From Sepioteuthis lessoniana (lineage: Eukaryota > Mollusca > Cephalopoda > Myopsida > Loliginidae): DNA of 64,000 nt. Under the pieces are notes generated by a model. It was not told the DNA's origin. It saw only the letters and a list, made by a program, of their open reading frames with translations, and made no database searches. Location: assembly GCA_963585895.1 (NCBI GenBank), contig OY757904.1, forward strand, positions 90,453,141 to 90,517,140. The letters run 5' to 3'. Position numbers and translations under genes: made by a program. Shown here one piece after another: positions 10,401 to 22,082 of this stretch. Position 1 is the first letter of the stretch. Every line of letters begins with the position of its first letter.

Positions 10401-12839
10401 AGTGTGTACTAATGGGGGTTTTTTTTATTTTCGCCTGGTTGACAAAATGATAATGGTTTCTAACAGTTTCTTTCTTGGCATATCAACTTTCGTGGATTTT
10501 GACATAATGATAAGTAGTAAGAATGAAGTAGTAACGAAAAGTGAAAATAAGAATGTTCGCGACCAGTTTGTACGGATGAACAGAATAGCAAGGAAAAAGT
10601 ACTACTCTTTTCATTTTTACCTACGTTATTACTTGGTAAAGCTAATCTTTCTTTATTCTTATATCGTCTTCGTACGATGGCCCAAATCCCTTCATTGTGA
10701 TCTTTTCTCGCCACCACCTTATATTCTCATCATACCGTCTATTGACATTACTCAACACCGTTTCATTGGGATTAATAACAATTTTCTCGTACACAATTTT
10801 ATTACTTCAACAAATTTTCTAATGCATACATTATCTGATTCGCAAATCCAGGGAACCAGAGTTTGAAATTGGACAATCACACTCTCTGAGGTTTCTCTGC
10901 AAACTGATTTAAAGTTACTAGTTAACGTCTAACTTCTTTGATTTTAGTTTCCGGAGTCTAACTCATCCAATGAAAGCCAACCTTTCAACTGATCTTAAAC
11001 TGTTAATGATACAGAATGGCATGACGGTTAAAATCTTTTGAAACTTATGTACACTACATGCCAAATAAAAAAATTCAGCGAATATATTATTTAACATTCC
11101 TACTACAGTTATTTTCAAACTTATAGCTATTAGGTTATAAATTTCTTTTCTACCTTTCCGATCAATTTCTGACGCCAATATATAGTCTTCAGCTAAATCA
11201 TCTCTCTGTATTAATTTATCATTTTAAATTCTCATCTTTGCTCTTTTACATCGACCACTTGTCTCCATTCACCGGTACAATGTTGTGGTATGCTTACATT
11301 TAACCCGATAACAACCTTTTTTTAATTACCAGATCATATTTATTATTGTTAAAAAGTTTGAAAAAATACCAGGACAATCCTTGTCCCATTCTGGTCTCAA
11401 ACCCTTGTGACTTCATGTCAACTCCAAAAAGATTTTTCATCTGTGACCTCTGAGCTCATCATTCTCTTCATTTCGCTCCGACTGGTTCCCAACATTTTAC
11501 CTGGAGAGAATAGTGATGCAACAACAAAAGATCCCGTACATAAACCTCAAGAATTACATTTACTGACTCAAATACAATACATTTGTATAAACCATATAGA
11601 ACCACAAAAAATATAATTGCATGCAAAAATAAAGAAATAAAAAATTGAGCCAAAATAATTTATCAAATGGGCCATAAACTGTGCCTAATTTTTACTACAC
11701 TTTCACACACTTATCGTTTTTTTAACCATATTCCACGTAGCTGAAGCTATTTCTTTTGAAATTATACTTCCCGCAATGCTATAGAACACCTTTTTACTGA
11801 ATGGTTATCAAGAATGTGTTACTCAACCCTCAGTGGCTTACCAAAACGTAAATTACACCAATTCTACTCTGTTTCAATTCACAGTTTCCGCATCCAAACA
11901 CAGCCGAATCCCAATTTTCCATCAAGAAAATTTCCAAACTACTTGCTTCTCACACAAAGGTGTAACATATCTAACTACTTCTCTAACTTCCATATTGAAT
12001 TTTCTGTAACTACAGTTCACCTCCATTACGCGAACGTTCCAACTCGCAAAAGCCCGGGAACCCCACTTCGAAGAAATACTTTTTTCTCAAAAATGTGTAA
12101 TCTTATTCGGGAATTATTCCTGAATTTCCATCCTTGCGTTTCTCGACACAAATTTTCCCTTCTTGGGACACTGCCTCTCAGCCATTTCACCATATTCTTT
12201 CCTTTTGAGATTCCAAATTCCTCAAAGCATTTCACATTATTTTTTTCTTCTCGGGCGGGTTTCTCAAGGTTCACTTTTTCTTCGTTCATCCACTTACAAA
12301 ACAAAATATGTTAAGGTCTTTAAGTACACAAACCAGAAGATTCGTTTGAATTCGTGAACGCCGAATCCGTCGGATAAACTTAAGTTTTTTTTTAATTCCC
12401 AGAAGATCTTCACTTTGAACATTCAATCCTTAATCAAATTTACAACTCCCGAAACAACAGAACACACCCACAAAATTTCAAACTAAACAAAAGTATTGAT
12501 AAATAAAAATCCACGACGACTCTTAACTCCATAACTAAAATCAAGATTTTAAATAAAATTAAAAATGAGGCATATCCAAACATATTTTCCACGTGCTGAC
12601 CTTCTTAAAAAATCCAGTATAAAATTAAAAATAGTGCCATAAAGAAATTTCCATTTCAGATATAGCTGGACGGAGCTTGTCATTACACTAACTTCGCGCC
12701 ATCGCACACAAAAATACTACGTTATGCTACTATTAAAACAAGCAAAACAGGTGAAAATGAAAAAAGATCATTATCTCTAAAAATGTCTCTTCCTTTTTTT
12801 TTTCTTTTTTTCTCTGTTCTAATTTCTGATGTCTAATTA

Positions 12840-12841
<2 letters not shown>
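9576..12841. other. AT-rich DNA with a (GA)n run; two longer unrecognised frames
   Basis: A (GA)n microsatellite occupies 10359-10399. Open frames of 154 codons (10402-10866) and 166 codons (11814-12314) lie here on the plus strand. Neither shows a known domain. The second is unusually C/T-rich and encodes mostly Ser, Phe, Pro and Leu, as expected of a stop-poor pyrimidine-rich strand. I do not call either a gene. Confidence 0.4.

Positions 12842-12892
<51 letters not shown>
12842..12892. repeat. (GT)n microsatellite
   Basis: Perfect GT dinucleotide run of about 51 bp. Confidence 0.97.
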
Positions 12893-12894
<2 letters not shown>

Positions 12895-13089
12895 CGAACA
12901 TTTTCTTTTCCTTTCCTTTTCTTTCAATTATTGTTCTATTTTTTCTTTCTTTCTTACAATGTCTGGCCACTGATCTTCCTTTCTTTTTCGTCCTGAACCC
13001 AAGTTTCTTTTCTACCGTTAGTGACTCAACTTTGATTTCTATATTTTATATTATATACTTAATCACAATAGAACCAATTCATGAGAGAA

Positions 13090-13410
13090 TATTATATTAG
13101 TTGTTTTCTTTGTATGATACTCCATCAGTCCGCTTTTGACTCATTTGCTTTTCGTTTGTTTTATTATACATTTTCTATTATCAAGGCAGACTGCTTTGGG
13201 TTTTCTATCCTGACGCTTTCACGTCTTTCATAGTCCACAAAAATTTTTTCCATTCGAATCACCCTATTTCTTTTCTAGTTGCACCAAATTTTAGATGCAA
13301 CTAACTAGGAACAACCAATGTCTTTCGCCACACTCCATTGTGGATTGTGTTCTTGACTGAGTTTTACTATCCTTTCCATTGTTTCAATGGTCAGTTCTTT
13401 TGTTGGAGCT
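13090..13410 (-). pseudogene. Tc1-like transposase, N-terminal DNA-binding region remnant
   Basis: The minus strand read down from about 13410 gives 'KELTIETMERIVKLSQEHN', 'QWSVAKDIGCS', 'ASKIWCNYKRNRVIR' and then 'PKAVCLDNRKCIIKQTK', 'VKSGL', with stops and a small frame change near 13300. This order is that of the paired-like double helix-turn-helix of Tc1-family transposases, which bind the terminal inverted repeats. The catalytic DDE part is not visible downstream (below 13090) and no flanking inverted repeats were found. It is a decayed, inactive fragment. Assignment rests on remembered family motifs. Confidence 0.6.
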
Positions 13411-15374
13411 ATTTTTTCCTTTCGATTAGGTATGCTTGAACCGTCTTTTAACTATAGACCGATTTGAATATCTTGGTTTCTGCTGTTATTTGTTTAAGGA
13501 ATGCAAATTACAAGATTATTTCATAATTTTTCCTCGATTAAGTTATTTCATAATACATTCTTCTGTGAGGCTTGGGGAAAAAAATAAGACCATTAATTCA
13601 AGTAATTTAATCTAGTTTATTTAAGGAATATTTCATGAAAGCAGAATGTTCAGCGATTAAAGAAAAATTGGTTTATGTCTTATCTGTTATTAGTTTATTA
13701 ACTGGTAATTAAAAAACAAGTTGAAAATTCTCTAAATATGCTAATTCCATAGTTTTTGCCGGGAGTATTATCTGCATTTTCATTCCGACAAGAGCGTAAT
13801 ATATTCTAAAATTACAATAATTAATCCATTAATCTCAGAATAAAAAATAATCAATTTAATCCTACTTCTGAGTGGGTTGTGAATTCAACTAGAAAACCTT
13901 TTTCTGGTGATTGATTTTGAAAAGAAAACCAGAGAGCTAAAACAACGAATCATTCGACCGCTTCTCAAAATTTAATTATTCGCTATATCCTTATGGAAAG
14001 TTTTCTCATTCATTTATTTTAGGGTAGATAACGACCTCGTCGGTAATTTTCTTGTAGATAGAACATCTCATCAAAAAATTAATGGAACTTTTAAATATAA
14101 CACGTGATCATAATATTGTTGGGGAAGAAGCTTTAGTAAACAATAAATTCAAGTAAGAGTCTATTGTTTGTCATTCCTATGCTTAAAATAATCCAAGAAA
14201 TTGTATGACAGTAATGGATGTGGATTCAAGATTATAGGTCAGCAGCAAATATATCAGTAACTTTAGGATAGATAAGAATTATTGAAATGATTTATGTTTA
14301 TAGTCGCTTCTTTCGTTAGGGAAATAATATACGCGCTTTAAACTCTGTGGTATTTGCAGTGTAGTTAAGGGCTTTATCTAAAACCAGAGATAACGAATTT
14401 GGTCATCAAACAGTGCCTAATTTTTTTAAAAAAATGCTTCGTAAAGTATTATCTATCAACTCTGAAATACAGACTTTTCCACTTATTTTTATCATCTTGT
14501 CAGATTCACCAAAATCTGCTATTTCACCATATCTATATATCTTTGATTCACTGAGTACAACAGCCACGTAGGATAGAGCAGCTTTTCAGCAACAAAACGC
14601 TGTTTTACCTTATTTTCACCGCCATTCGTTGCGCATTTTCGCCAGCATTGAACAAGAGCCTGCGTTCCGCATGGGCAAGATCAATATTAAAGTAACGCCT
14701 ATTATTTTGTTATTTTGTCCAAAAAGGTGGATATTGATAATATTACAGTAGACATTGAACCTTCTTGCTAATAAACCATAATTTGTGTCTTGTTATAGAC
14801 AGTAGCTGAACGGAACTCTCATAAAATGACATCTCACTTGAAAACATAGGTATGCCATCAAATTACTCCATACAGAAAAATTGTACCCATTGACATTTAT
14901 CGCATTTTGATGTGAATACAATTAAGAGATGAGTAATGCGTTTTAGCTGTGACAAAAGCCACGTTCAACACAGCTGCCAATCCATGAAATGAATGGAGCT
15001 TCAATCAGATCATCCCCACGAATCGAGCCGATATAAGATGGACTACGCAGACAACATTTTTCTGACACCGATACCGTCATCACTACTAGAAAAGCTCGGT
15101 TGCCTCCGCTGGTGAAGATTTTTACGAACAACTGCAAAAATACATACTCAGCGGCGGTAGTATTTTGTTGCTGCAAAACTTTCTCAATCCAACGGTATTA
15201 TTGTACTCCTCGTATATTTTCTAAGTTCTGTTGAAAATATAAAACATTACTTTTAAATTACCCTCAGGTGAGGTAAGTAGAAATCACCTATAGCCAATTT
15301 TCAAGTTGGACGTGGCCCTACCCTGGAAAATAGCTCTCACAATACTTCAGCTATTAAGTAGCCCAGCTCTCTCC

Positions 15375-15375
<1 letters not shown>
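13411..15375. other. AT-rich DNA, no feature supported
   Basis: The region 14560-15190 is slightly richer in GC and holds a 77-codon minus-strand frame (14943-15176), but no domain or splice context convinced me. Confidence 0.4.
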
Positions 15376-15454
<79 letters not shown>

Positions 15455-15461
15455 CTATCTA
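15376..15461. repeat. (CT)n/(CTAT)n microsatellite
   Basis: About 60 bp of CT dinucleotide is followed by six CTAT units. Confidence 0.97.
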
Positions 15462-16451
15462 CATAATGATAGTTTGATAAATATATAAAAAGCGAGGAAG
15501 ATTAGATTCGCGAAATAAATAAAAACATCCTACAGTGAACTGTTTATAATATATAAAGTCCAAAGCTTCGGTGTTAGTAACATTTGAATACTGCTCTGTT
15601 TTAAAGTTGTTTTTCACCAAAACTCATTCACAAATTGTATACAAACATAGTAAGGTCTGTGTTTTATGTGTGTATTTTAAATTGTTTCATATTTTTACAA
15701 GACATTTTCCACCGAGATCTTTCAACTGTCTCCTAGTGATTGTAGTTCATATACATGCATGCAAACATTGACACACACACATACACACGTCTAAAGAAGC
15801 ACAGACTGATACTCATGAATATTTAATGTATTTGAATGAATATTTTTTTCAAATTAATGTTTTGTATAACGTATCAAAGCATTAATTAAAAATATCTAAT
15901 AAACCTTGTACTACGATGCTTCTGCATAAATGTGTGAAAACACACTCTTAGATAAATCTTGGCGAGTGCGCGAATGAATACCGTCTTTATGTACATCAGC
16001 TTCCAAAATCTTGATGACATTTCAGTATTAATATCGGCATATTTTTGAGTGACCTTATTCCGATAACAAAAACTCTCTTCCGAACAATTCCAATGCCTAT
16101 CCACTCCAAGAATAAAATCACTATGTTTGCTATTACCTAATTTTGTTTCTGTGAATAAATGAATAAAGTAAAAAAGAAATGCATGCCTGCTCAGGGGCAA
16201 CTCTATTAGAATGAAGGTATTTTATCATGTGGGTATGTAATCGTCATTTAATCAAGTACTATTCAAAACTGTATCAAATGAAATTCGTATTTCTCTATTA
16301 TACCTGAACTATTTTATATATTAATTGAAAATTGCTGCTGAAAATGGCATACTCATTTACAAATATCAAATATTATCAATAATTCATTTTGTTGTAGCTT
16401 TTGTTTGTTTTTTATCTTGATTTCTTTTTGATAGTTTGTTTGTTTTGTTTA

Positions 16452-16456
<5 letters not shown>
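15462..16456. other. AT-rich DNA, nothing recognised
   Basis: Only weak frames (for example 15886-16200 minus, 104 codons, no domain). Confidence 0.4.

Positions 16457-16524
<68 letters not shown>
16457..16524. repeat. (GT)n microsatellite
   Basis: Perfect GT run of about 68 bp. Confidence 0.97.
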
Positions 16525-16525
<1 letters not shown>

Positions 16526-17019
16526 TTTTTTTTCAAATATTTTTACGGTAAATACTTAAATTATGCATAGCATTACTCCACAATGGCATCAGTTGCCTAC
16601 ATTTTAACTACTAATGATGACAAGGATGACAATGCCGATTATTAAAGCGACAAAGCTAACATTACACCCGGAAAATTCGGAGTTAATTTGCTGAGCAAAT
16701 CCTTATTTATTTAATAAGTCAGTGACACCAATAGCATATGAATCATGATAAGTACTCTGATTTAGTCGGTTGGTGAGTTAGTTTTACAGTCTATCAGTTC
16801 TTGGTCTATTTCACACTCAAGGCACTTTAACGATTATGATATATAATTATATATGGTAAAACAATTCGGTCATAATTAGTTGCACTATTAATGTTTGAGG
16901 AGCGAATATATCAATGTATTTCACTGTTATTTTAAACTGGTAAGCGCTTTATTTGTAAAATCAATATTTCAAAAGTCTACGTTTTAATGTAGTTCAAAAT
17001 CATCTTAAACAATATCTCA

Positions 17020-17140
17020 AACAGATCTATTTGACCCGAAGATGGGACACTAACAGGTATTCCCATTCCATGTCTGCGTAGACCTGGGATTAATGAAAGC
17101 AAAGAAGTTATTCCATACTCCCCAGCGTTTTAGAACACAA
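17020..17140 (-). repeat. Diverged family A retroposon fragment (head region)
   Basis: The segment CAGATCTATTTGACCC...GATGGGACACTAACAGGT, then GACCTGGGATTAATG and CCATACTCCCCA, aligns in order with the head of the family A copies at 36480-36600 and 36920-37030. The tail region is not recognisable nearby, so this is an old, partial copy lying in minus orientation. Confidence 0.6.
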
Positions 17141-18490
17141 GCCTGAATAGTAGTCTGAATTCAAACATTTAAAATGTAGACGAGACCATATTCGACTTTC
17201 AGAAGCAGGTAAATGAAAAGTCTACTTTCATAATGTCCCCCACATACATAGATTAAAAGTATGATTCTTGAAGGAATTATTGAGATCCACAACATTTTCT
17301 ATACTTACAATGAGTACTTGCATAGATTTTTAAAAAATTGGAGTGAGAAAATTTAATGGGGCATACGAAATTTTAAATGATATTTTTTAAGGATCTATTG
17401 GTCTTTTTTCTCATTACAAATAATTTCTATCTATTAAATAATTCCATATTTCGCGGAAAGAACTCGTATAAAATGACTTTTTCTTGTGACGAAGCACCTC
17501 GATTTACATGAAGTCAGCAAATATTCCGCTCATCATCCACATTTTTATCTTTATGTATATAGTCAATTATCGAGTCTTTCAGTCATAAAATAGTAAATTT
17601 AAAACTAAATTTGTAGCAGAATTTTAGTTTATACCTACAGAGATTTTAATGTTTTAAAAACTTACAGTAATGTGATGTTTATGACATCTAACGTTTTAAA
17701 ACAGAATTTTAAACAGAATGAAGTAGTTTTAAGATTTTTTTGCATGATTGGTTCATTCAGGGAAGTCTACTGTTTTAAAAATCAACATTCATGATTTTAT
17801 GTTCGAACTTTAACTCGGCAAGTAGATCACAAAAGTAAATATTGTGTTTGTAAAAGCATATAAACCGACAAAATACACATAGGACCTATAGAAGAAACTC
17901 TAAGAAGAAAGAATAATCGAAAATATTTACATTCCTACATTACTCCAGTTAGAACTACAGAAGGAGAAATAGACAGGCTAATCAATATTCACGAATCCAG
18001 TATGGATATCAAGGTTTTTGTTTCAAAGATTGTTATTTTTGTGTTTCTAGACCCGTCATCAAATAAATAATTAAGTCACGGGCAGACAAAGAATGATGCC
18101 AGATGGCTGTTCCCCACTTTAATTGGCCTTCGGGCTTTTGACCTTGTGTCAAGTCGTGTCTGGTGGGAGGCAGCGACAAATACTTGGCTGTTATTTAGAA
18201 ATACCACTGACCAATACTCACACATGGATATGGATTGGTAAAAAACATGTTCATTTCAAACTTTACACCTTCACAAAACATATTTTAGAATATTTAATAA
18301 TGTAGCATTGTAAGCAAATGATACCGAGTCGGGAATAGATAAATTATGAAAAGAAAGCAAGCTACAAAAAAAAACATCACTTCCAGTGCGCAAGCTGTGA
18401 GAAAATATACTTAATCTAGCACACCGGACTAGTCTTGCAGAGCTTAATATTTAAACTGTCACCCACCAGAAGCAGAAGTGGGGATGGAAC
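17141..18490. other. AT-rich DNA, nothing recognised
   Basis: No coding, RNA or repeat signal could be supported. Confidence 0.4.
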
Positions 18491-18495
18491 CGCAG

Positions 18496-18555
<60 letters not shown>

Positions 18556-18655
18556 TATATACTATACTATAATATATATAAACAGAGAGGGAGACGAGGG
18601 AGAGAGAACGATCACGATACATATATATATATATATACATATATATATATCATTT
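18496..18655. repeat. (TA)n microsatellites around a short GA-rich spacer
   Basis: Two TA runs (about 18496-18553 and 18619-18652) flank a GAGAGGGAGACGAGGGAGAG spacer. The short frames in this stretch are repeat artefacts. Confidence 0.95.
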
Positions 18656-18674
18656 ATTATTGGTCGGTGTGAGA

Positions 18675-18712
18675 CTCCCTGATGATCCATTGAGGTGAAA
18701 CTTTAGTAGGAG
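18675..18712 (+). ncRNA. Hammerhead-ribozyme-like motif, self-cleaving core
   Basis: Helix I is CTCC (18675-18678) with GGAG (18709-18712). It is followed by the invariant CTGATGA (18679-18685), a weak helix II (CC 18687-18688 with GG 18694-18695, with a T/T mismatch where G-C is normal), GAAA (18697-18700), a three-pair helix III ACT/AGT with a two-base loop, and the predicted cleavage triplet GTA (H17 at 18708). All conserved core bases are present; the damaged helix II suggests reduced or lost activity. Such motifs are known in animal retroposons, Penelope-like elements and retrozymes. Which element this belongs to is not clear. Confidence 0.5.
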
Positions 18713-19021
18713 AATTCCGACTCGCGATTTAAGTTAATTTTGTAATTGGCTCCACTCGTGTTGAGCACTCTTGTAATTGTAGCATAGCAGCGTTTACGGT
18801 GGGTTTTATTTTCTTTTGACCAACTGACTGCATATCTCTTGATTTTTTTCACCTGGTGTGACGGGGTTCGTATTTTCTTTTTTCTTTTTTTTTTTTTTTT
18901 TTGTCCTATGATATTTTTTTCTTTTTCCCCCGAGCGGTGATTCAATATATTTTTATCTCTTGTTCCTGGCGGGTTTTTTTCTTTTTTTCTGGTAACCGTG
19001 AATGCTGGTAGATAGTAGATT

Positions 19022-19022
19022 A

Positions 19023-19074
<52 letters not shown>

Positions 19075-19083
19075 TATATATAT
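19022..19083. repeat. (TA)n microsatellite
   Basis: About 60 bp of alternating TA with a single CTA break near its end. A further short (AT)n run is at 19300-19324. Confidence 0.97.
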
Positions 19084-20004
19084 AAAAGAAAAAGCAAAAA
19101 ACGGTCACATTAGGTTTATAAATTTATTTCCATCCTGTTATGGCTTTTGATATAAATCAAAAACACCAAAAATAACAGGATTTTTCAGATCTTATGGATA
19201 AAATAATTCAGAATAGACACAGGAAAGAAGGCTGGGAGGGGGTAGAAGAGGGTTGAAGAGTTTTCTCCTCATTTAGCCCACTTCCAGTTTTTTTAATCAT
19301 ATATATATATATATATATATATATTTCGTGATAGTTCTCTTTTTCTATTTTGGCGGCTTAGGTGCAAGGAAACAAATGGTGTAAATGGGACAAAGAGGAA
19401 GGAATCAAAGATACGAAAAGCGACTGTTCTTGTAGAAAGAAGAAGCTCACTTCACACGTAGTGTCCATTGTACATTTCTTCCTATCTTCACGGCCTGAGA
19501 ACTGATCGGAGAGAATAGAAATAACGAAACTTTTAAGACTAAAAGTTTTTACGTTTTTCCCTACTCAGCCGACGAATAGGCATCACCAGTATAGCTGTCG
19601 CCGGTGACTATGCTACTAAAATAAGCGTCTAGCATATGGTGCGCCGGTAAGAAAAATGATATATTTGCAATTATGTGAACATTTTTTTTTTTTTTTCTGC
19701 GAAAAGTACTCGTATATATCGATCAGTTAAGTTCCGTTTCGGTCATATGTACTAGAAAAGTTCATTCTTAAACAGCTTTATAAAATTGATAACCTGTGAG
19801 AATGAACTCAAGTACCAGAAGGTATTAAAAAAAAACAAAGAAAAAATATTTAAACAAAAAATATAGCGTTGATATAATTTCACATCTATTAACTTTCAGC
19901 TGATCGTTGATAGATTAATACTTATAAAATAAATTTGTTATGATGAAAAAAAAAGGTTCGTACCCACAAAAAATATAAATTCAATAAATATGCAAGAAAT
20001 ATAC
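19084..20004. other. AT-rich DNA, nothing recognised
   Basis: Apart from the (AT)n run at 19300-19324, no repeat family or gene was identified. Confidence 0.4.
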
Positions 20005-20106
20005 GCGGTGGGGTCCAAGTATCGTCGTAACTAACGTCCTGGACTGTGACATCATAGGAAGTGAGTTCGAGTTCCAGTTCACTTTCAGACTAATACTCTT
20101 GGGAAA

Positions 20107-20834
20107 GTTTGGTTTGGTTTGATTTGTTTTTTTTAATGGCATATCAACTGTTGTAGGTTATTTAATGCCAAATCCATTTCTGTACATATAAACAGTTCTA
20201 TTTCAAACAATTCAGTTTAGCATAAGTACACAATTTTGATGTCAAAAACAGTTCTATTTCAAACTATTCAGTTTAGTCAACGAAGTTAAATGGTTCCAAG
20301 AATTCCAATGAACAACTAACTATTCAATTAAACATCAGTCATTTATTTACGTACAGTTAAATGTTAAAACACTTCNNNNNNNNNNNNNNNNNNNNNNNNN
20401 NNNNNNNNNNNNNNNNNNNNNNNNNNNNNNNNNNNNNNNNNNNNNNNNNNNNNNNNNNNNNNNNNNNNNNNNNNNNNNNNNNNNNNNNNNNNNNNNNNNN
20501 NNNNNNNNNNNNNNNNNNNNNNNNNNNNNNNNNNNNNNNNNNNNNNNNNNNNNNNNNNNNNNNNNNNNNNNNNNNTGTTAAAACACTTCTATTTCATTTC
20601 AGTTTAGCATAAGCACACAGTTTAGTTCCATTTGACCCATATATAGGACCCTATCAAATGCTACTACTCCGTGCCAGAGAGGACCTGGGAGCAATGGTAG
20701 TGAAGGGATACGCTGCATTCTCCAAATCTCTAACATAGCTAGAGCCTCATCATCAGATTGTTTAGTGTCATATCCAGGACTCTCGTTAGGGGAGTCCTAT
20801 CCCTCTACAGAGATGCAGCCGGTGACTGGGCCAC
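20107..20834 (-). mobile_element. Family A retroposon inserted in a SINE, with target duplication
   Basis: In plus orientation the element begins with its 3' tail (TTTGGTTTGG..., ATGGCATATCAAC, GGTTATTTAATGCCAAATCC), passes through a variable minisatellite with units such as ACAGTTCTATTTCAAAC, and ends with its head (CATCAGATTGTTTAGTGTCA ... GGTGACTGGGC). It is flanked by CTTGGGAAA at 20098-20106 and 20835-20843, a 9-bp target duplication taken from the host SINE. The element is interrupted by a 200-N gap. Function unknown; it has no protein-coding potential and its tail matches the SINE tail, so both probably used the same LINE machinery. Confidence 0.7.
20376..20575. other. Assembly gap (200 N)
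   Basis: Exactly 200 N, a conventional scaffold-gap size. The 14 bases before it (TGTTAAAACACTTC, 20362-20375) are identical to the 14 after it (20576-20589), so the true gap may be a collapsed minisatellite or even an unmerged overlap. Confidence 0.95.
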
Positions 20835-20970
20835 CTTGGGAAAAGATATGACCCTCTTTATCACCCAACAGCTATATGATAAATAGTAGCACTACTATTC
20901 TTTTACAAGGATGACTTTGGCATTAAATAACTCACGAAGTTGATATGCCATTAACTAAACCAAACCAAAT

Positions 20971-21279
20971 CTAAAGATTACATTTTGAATAAATATGTAA
21001 GTATGTGCGTGTGAGTGTCTGTGTATGTATGTGAATGTATGTGTGTATGTTTAAATGTTGCATACGTATTTACGCAAATTTCTATTGATTTTTGTACGTT
21101 TTACATGCCTAACTAGGCCCAAACCTATGATAAAACATATCAAAGATTTTTGTGCATGTGTGCAAACATCAGTGACACTAAATTTAACCTAAGAAATAAT
21201 GGCTCAAATCATAAGAATGGAAAAAAATTTCAGAAACATACAATTTAGCACGAAATTTTGTTTTTTTTTTTTTTTTTTG

Positions 21280-21283
<4 letters not shown>
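20971..21283. other. AT-rich DNA, nothing recognised
   Basis: Short (TG)-rich patches at 21000-21055 only. Confidence 0.4.
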
Positions 21284-21354
<71 letters not shown>

Positions 21355-21428
21355 CGAAAATAAACAGAACTAAATAAAATGTTAAAACACCGTGTGAATA
21401 AGTATGTGCGTGCCTTTTTCTTTCAATC

Positions 21429-21480
<52 letters not shown>
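21284..21480. repeat. (AT)n microsatellite and nearby (CT)n(AT)n microsatellite
   Basis: An (AT) run at 21284-21352 is separated by about 75 bp from CT (21429-21448) joined to AT (21449-21480). Confidence 0.97.
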
Positions 21481-21484
<4 letters not shown>

Positions 21485-21879
21485 GTACATATAGATACAT
21501 ATAAATCTACATGTACATTTTTGCAGACAGTATAGAAAATCAGATTCACATATTCGTTATTGAAACAACTTAATGAAAATTAATCTAACATCACTTAACT
21601 TTGAGAATTAATCAAAAATTTTATTTAAAAAACTAGTCATAAGTTGATGGGGAAAGATTCGTGAATTAAAGTACAGTGTTTTAATCAGTCAAAATAAGTG
21701 CGTATGAACGTGCGTATATGTGGTAGTTCGAAGAGTTTTATTGGCACTATTTATCCTAGTCCTCCCTGATCATGTGATCGGTGACTAAACCACTTTCTTC
21801 CACCAGATCTTATTCGGAGTGGGGCTAGACAGTCAGTAGGATAAGATCTAAGAAAGAGCTGATGAATCTTTTGGTAAGG

Positions 21880-22075
21880 TGGGTCAACGGGCGTCTCTCA
21901 CACAATGCTTATCACATTGTATGCACCAATTCTAGTTCGATCGCCGAGCTTAAAAAAAGGTTAATCCTGGTCAGTATTTGAATTGGTGTCCGCTCAAGAA
22001 TACTGGGTACTGTCTGCTAGAAATCGAAGGACAACTCAAAGTGCTTCAAACTTGGGCTGGCGAAATACGTCATCA
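21880..22075 (+). repeat. Possible tRNA-like SINE of a second family
   Basis: The segment contains an anticodon-arm-like hairpin, ACAATG/CATTGT closing a seven-base loop (near 21923-21941), followed 10-15 bases later by a B-box-like AGTTCGATCGCC (near 21954-21965). This arrangement fits a tRNA-derived SINE head. The A-box is weak and no second copy was found in the window, so this remains tentative. Confidence 0.35.
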
Positions 22076-22082
22076 TTTTAAA

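Larger units (their letters stand above)
20005..20970 (+). mobile_element. tRNA-headed SINE, split by a family A insertion
   Basis: The left part (20005-20106) has a tRNA-like head with a weak A-box region (AACTAACGTCC) and a good B-box (GAGTTCGAGTTCC, 20063-20075), followed by the SINE body CAGACTAATACTCTTGGGAAA. The body resumes at 20835 (CTTGGGAAAAGATATGACCC) and ends with the family tail TTTGGCATTAAATAAC...GTTGATATGCC (20917-20950). Between the two halves a family A copy has inserted in the opposite orientation. Other copies of the SINE are at 27395-27595 (complete), 47564-47780 and 42753-42836 (tail only). Confidence 0.7.

Noticed and set aside
10402..10866. 154-codon plus-strand frame
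   Set aside because: No domain, biased Ile/Phe/Asn composition expected of AT-rich DNA, and it begins inside a (GA)n flank. Length alone is not enough.
11814..12314. 166-codon plus-strand frame
   Set aside because: The strand is pyrimidine-rich, which removes stop codons. The product is Ser/Phe/Pro/Leu-rich with no domain and no likely splice context.
18416..18672. Overlapping frames encoding Tyr-Ile runs on both strands
   Set aside because: They are translations of (TA)n microsatellites.
20361..20612. 83-codon frame across the N gap
   Set aside because: Consists almost entirely of unknown residues.
20107..20970. Apparent terminal inverted repeats of a MITE (GGCATATCAAC...TAATGCCAAA and its reverse complement)
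   Set aside because: The two arms belong to two different elements, a SINE and a family A copy inserted in reverse, as shown by the CTTGGGAAA duplication at 20098 and 20835.
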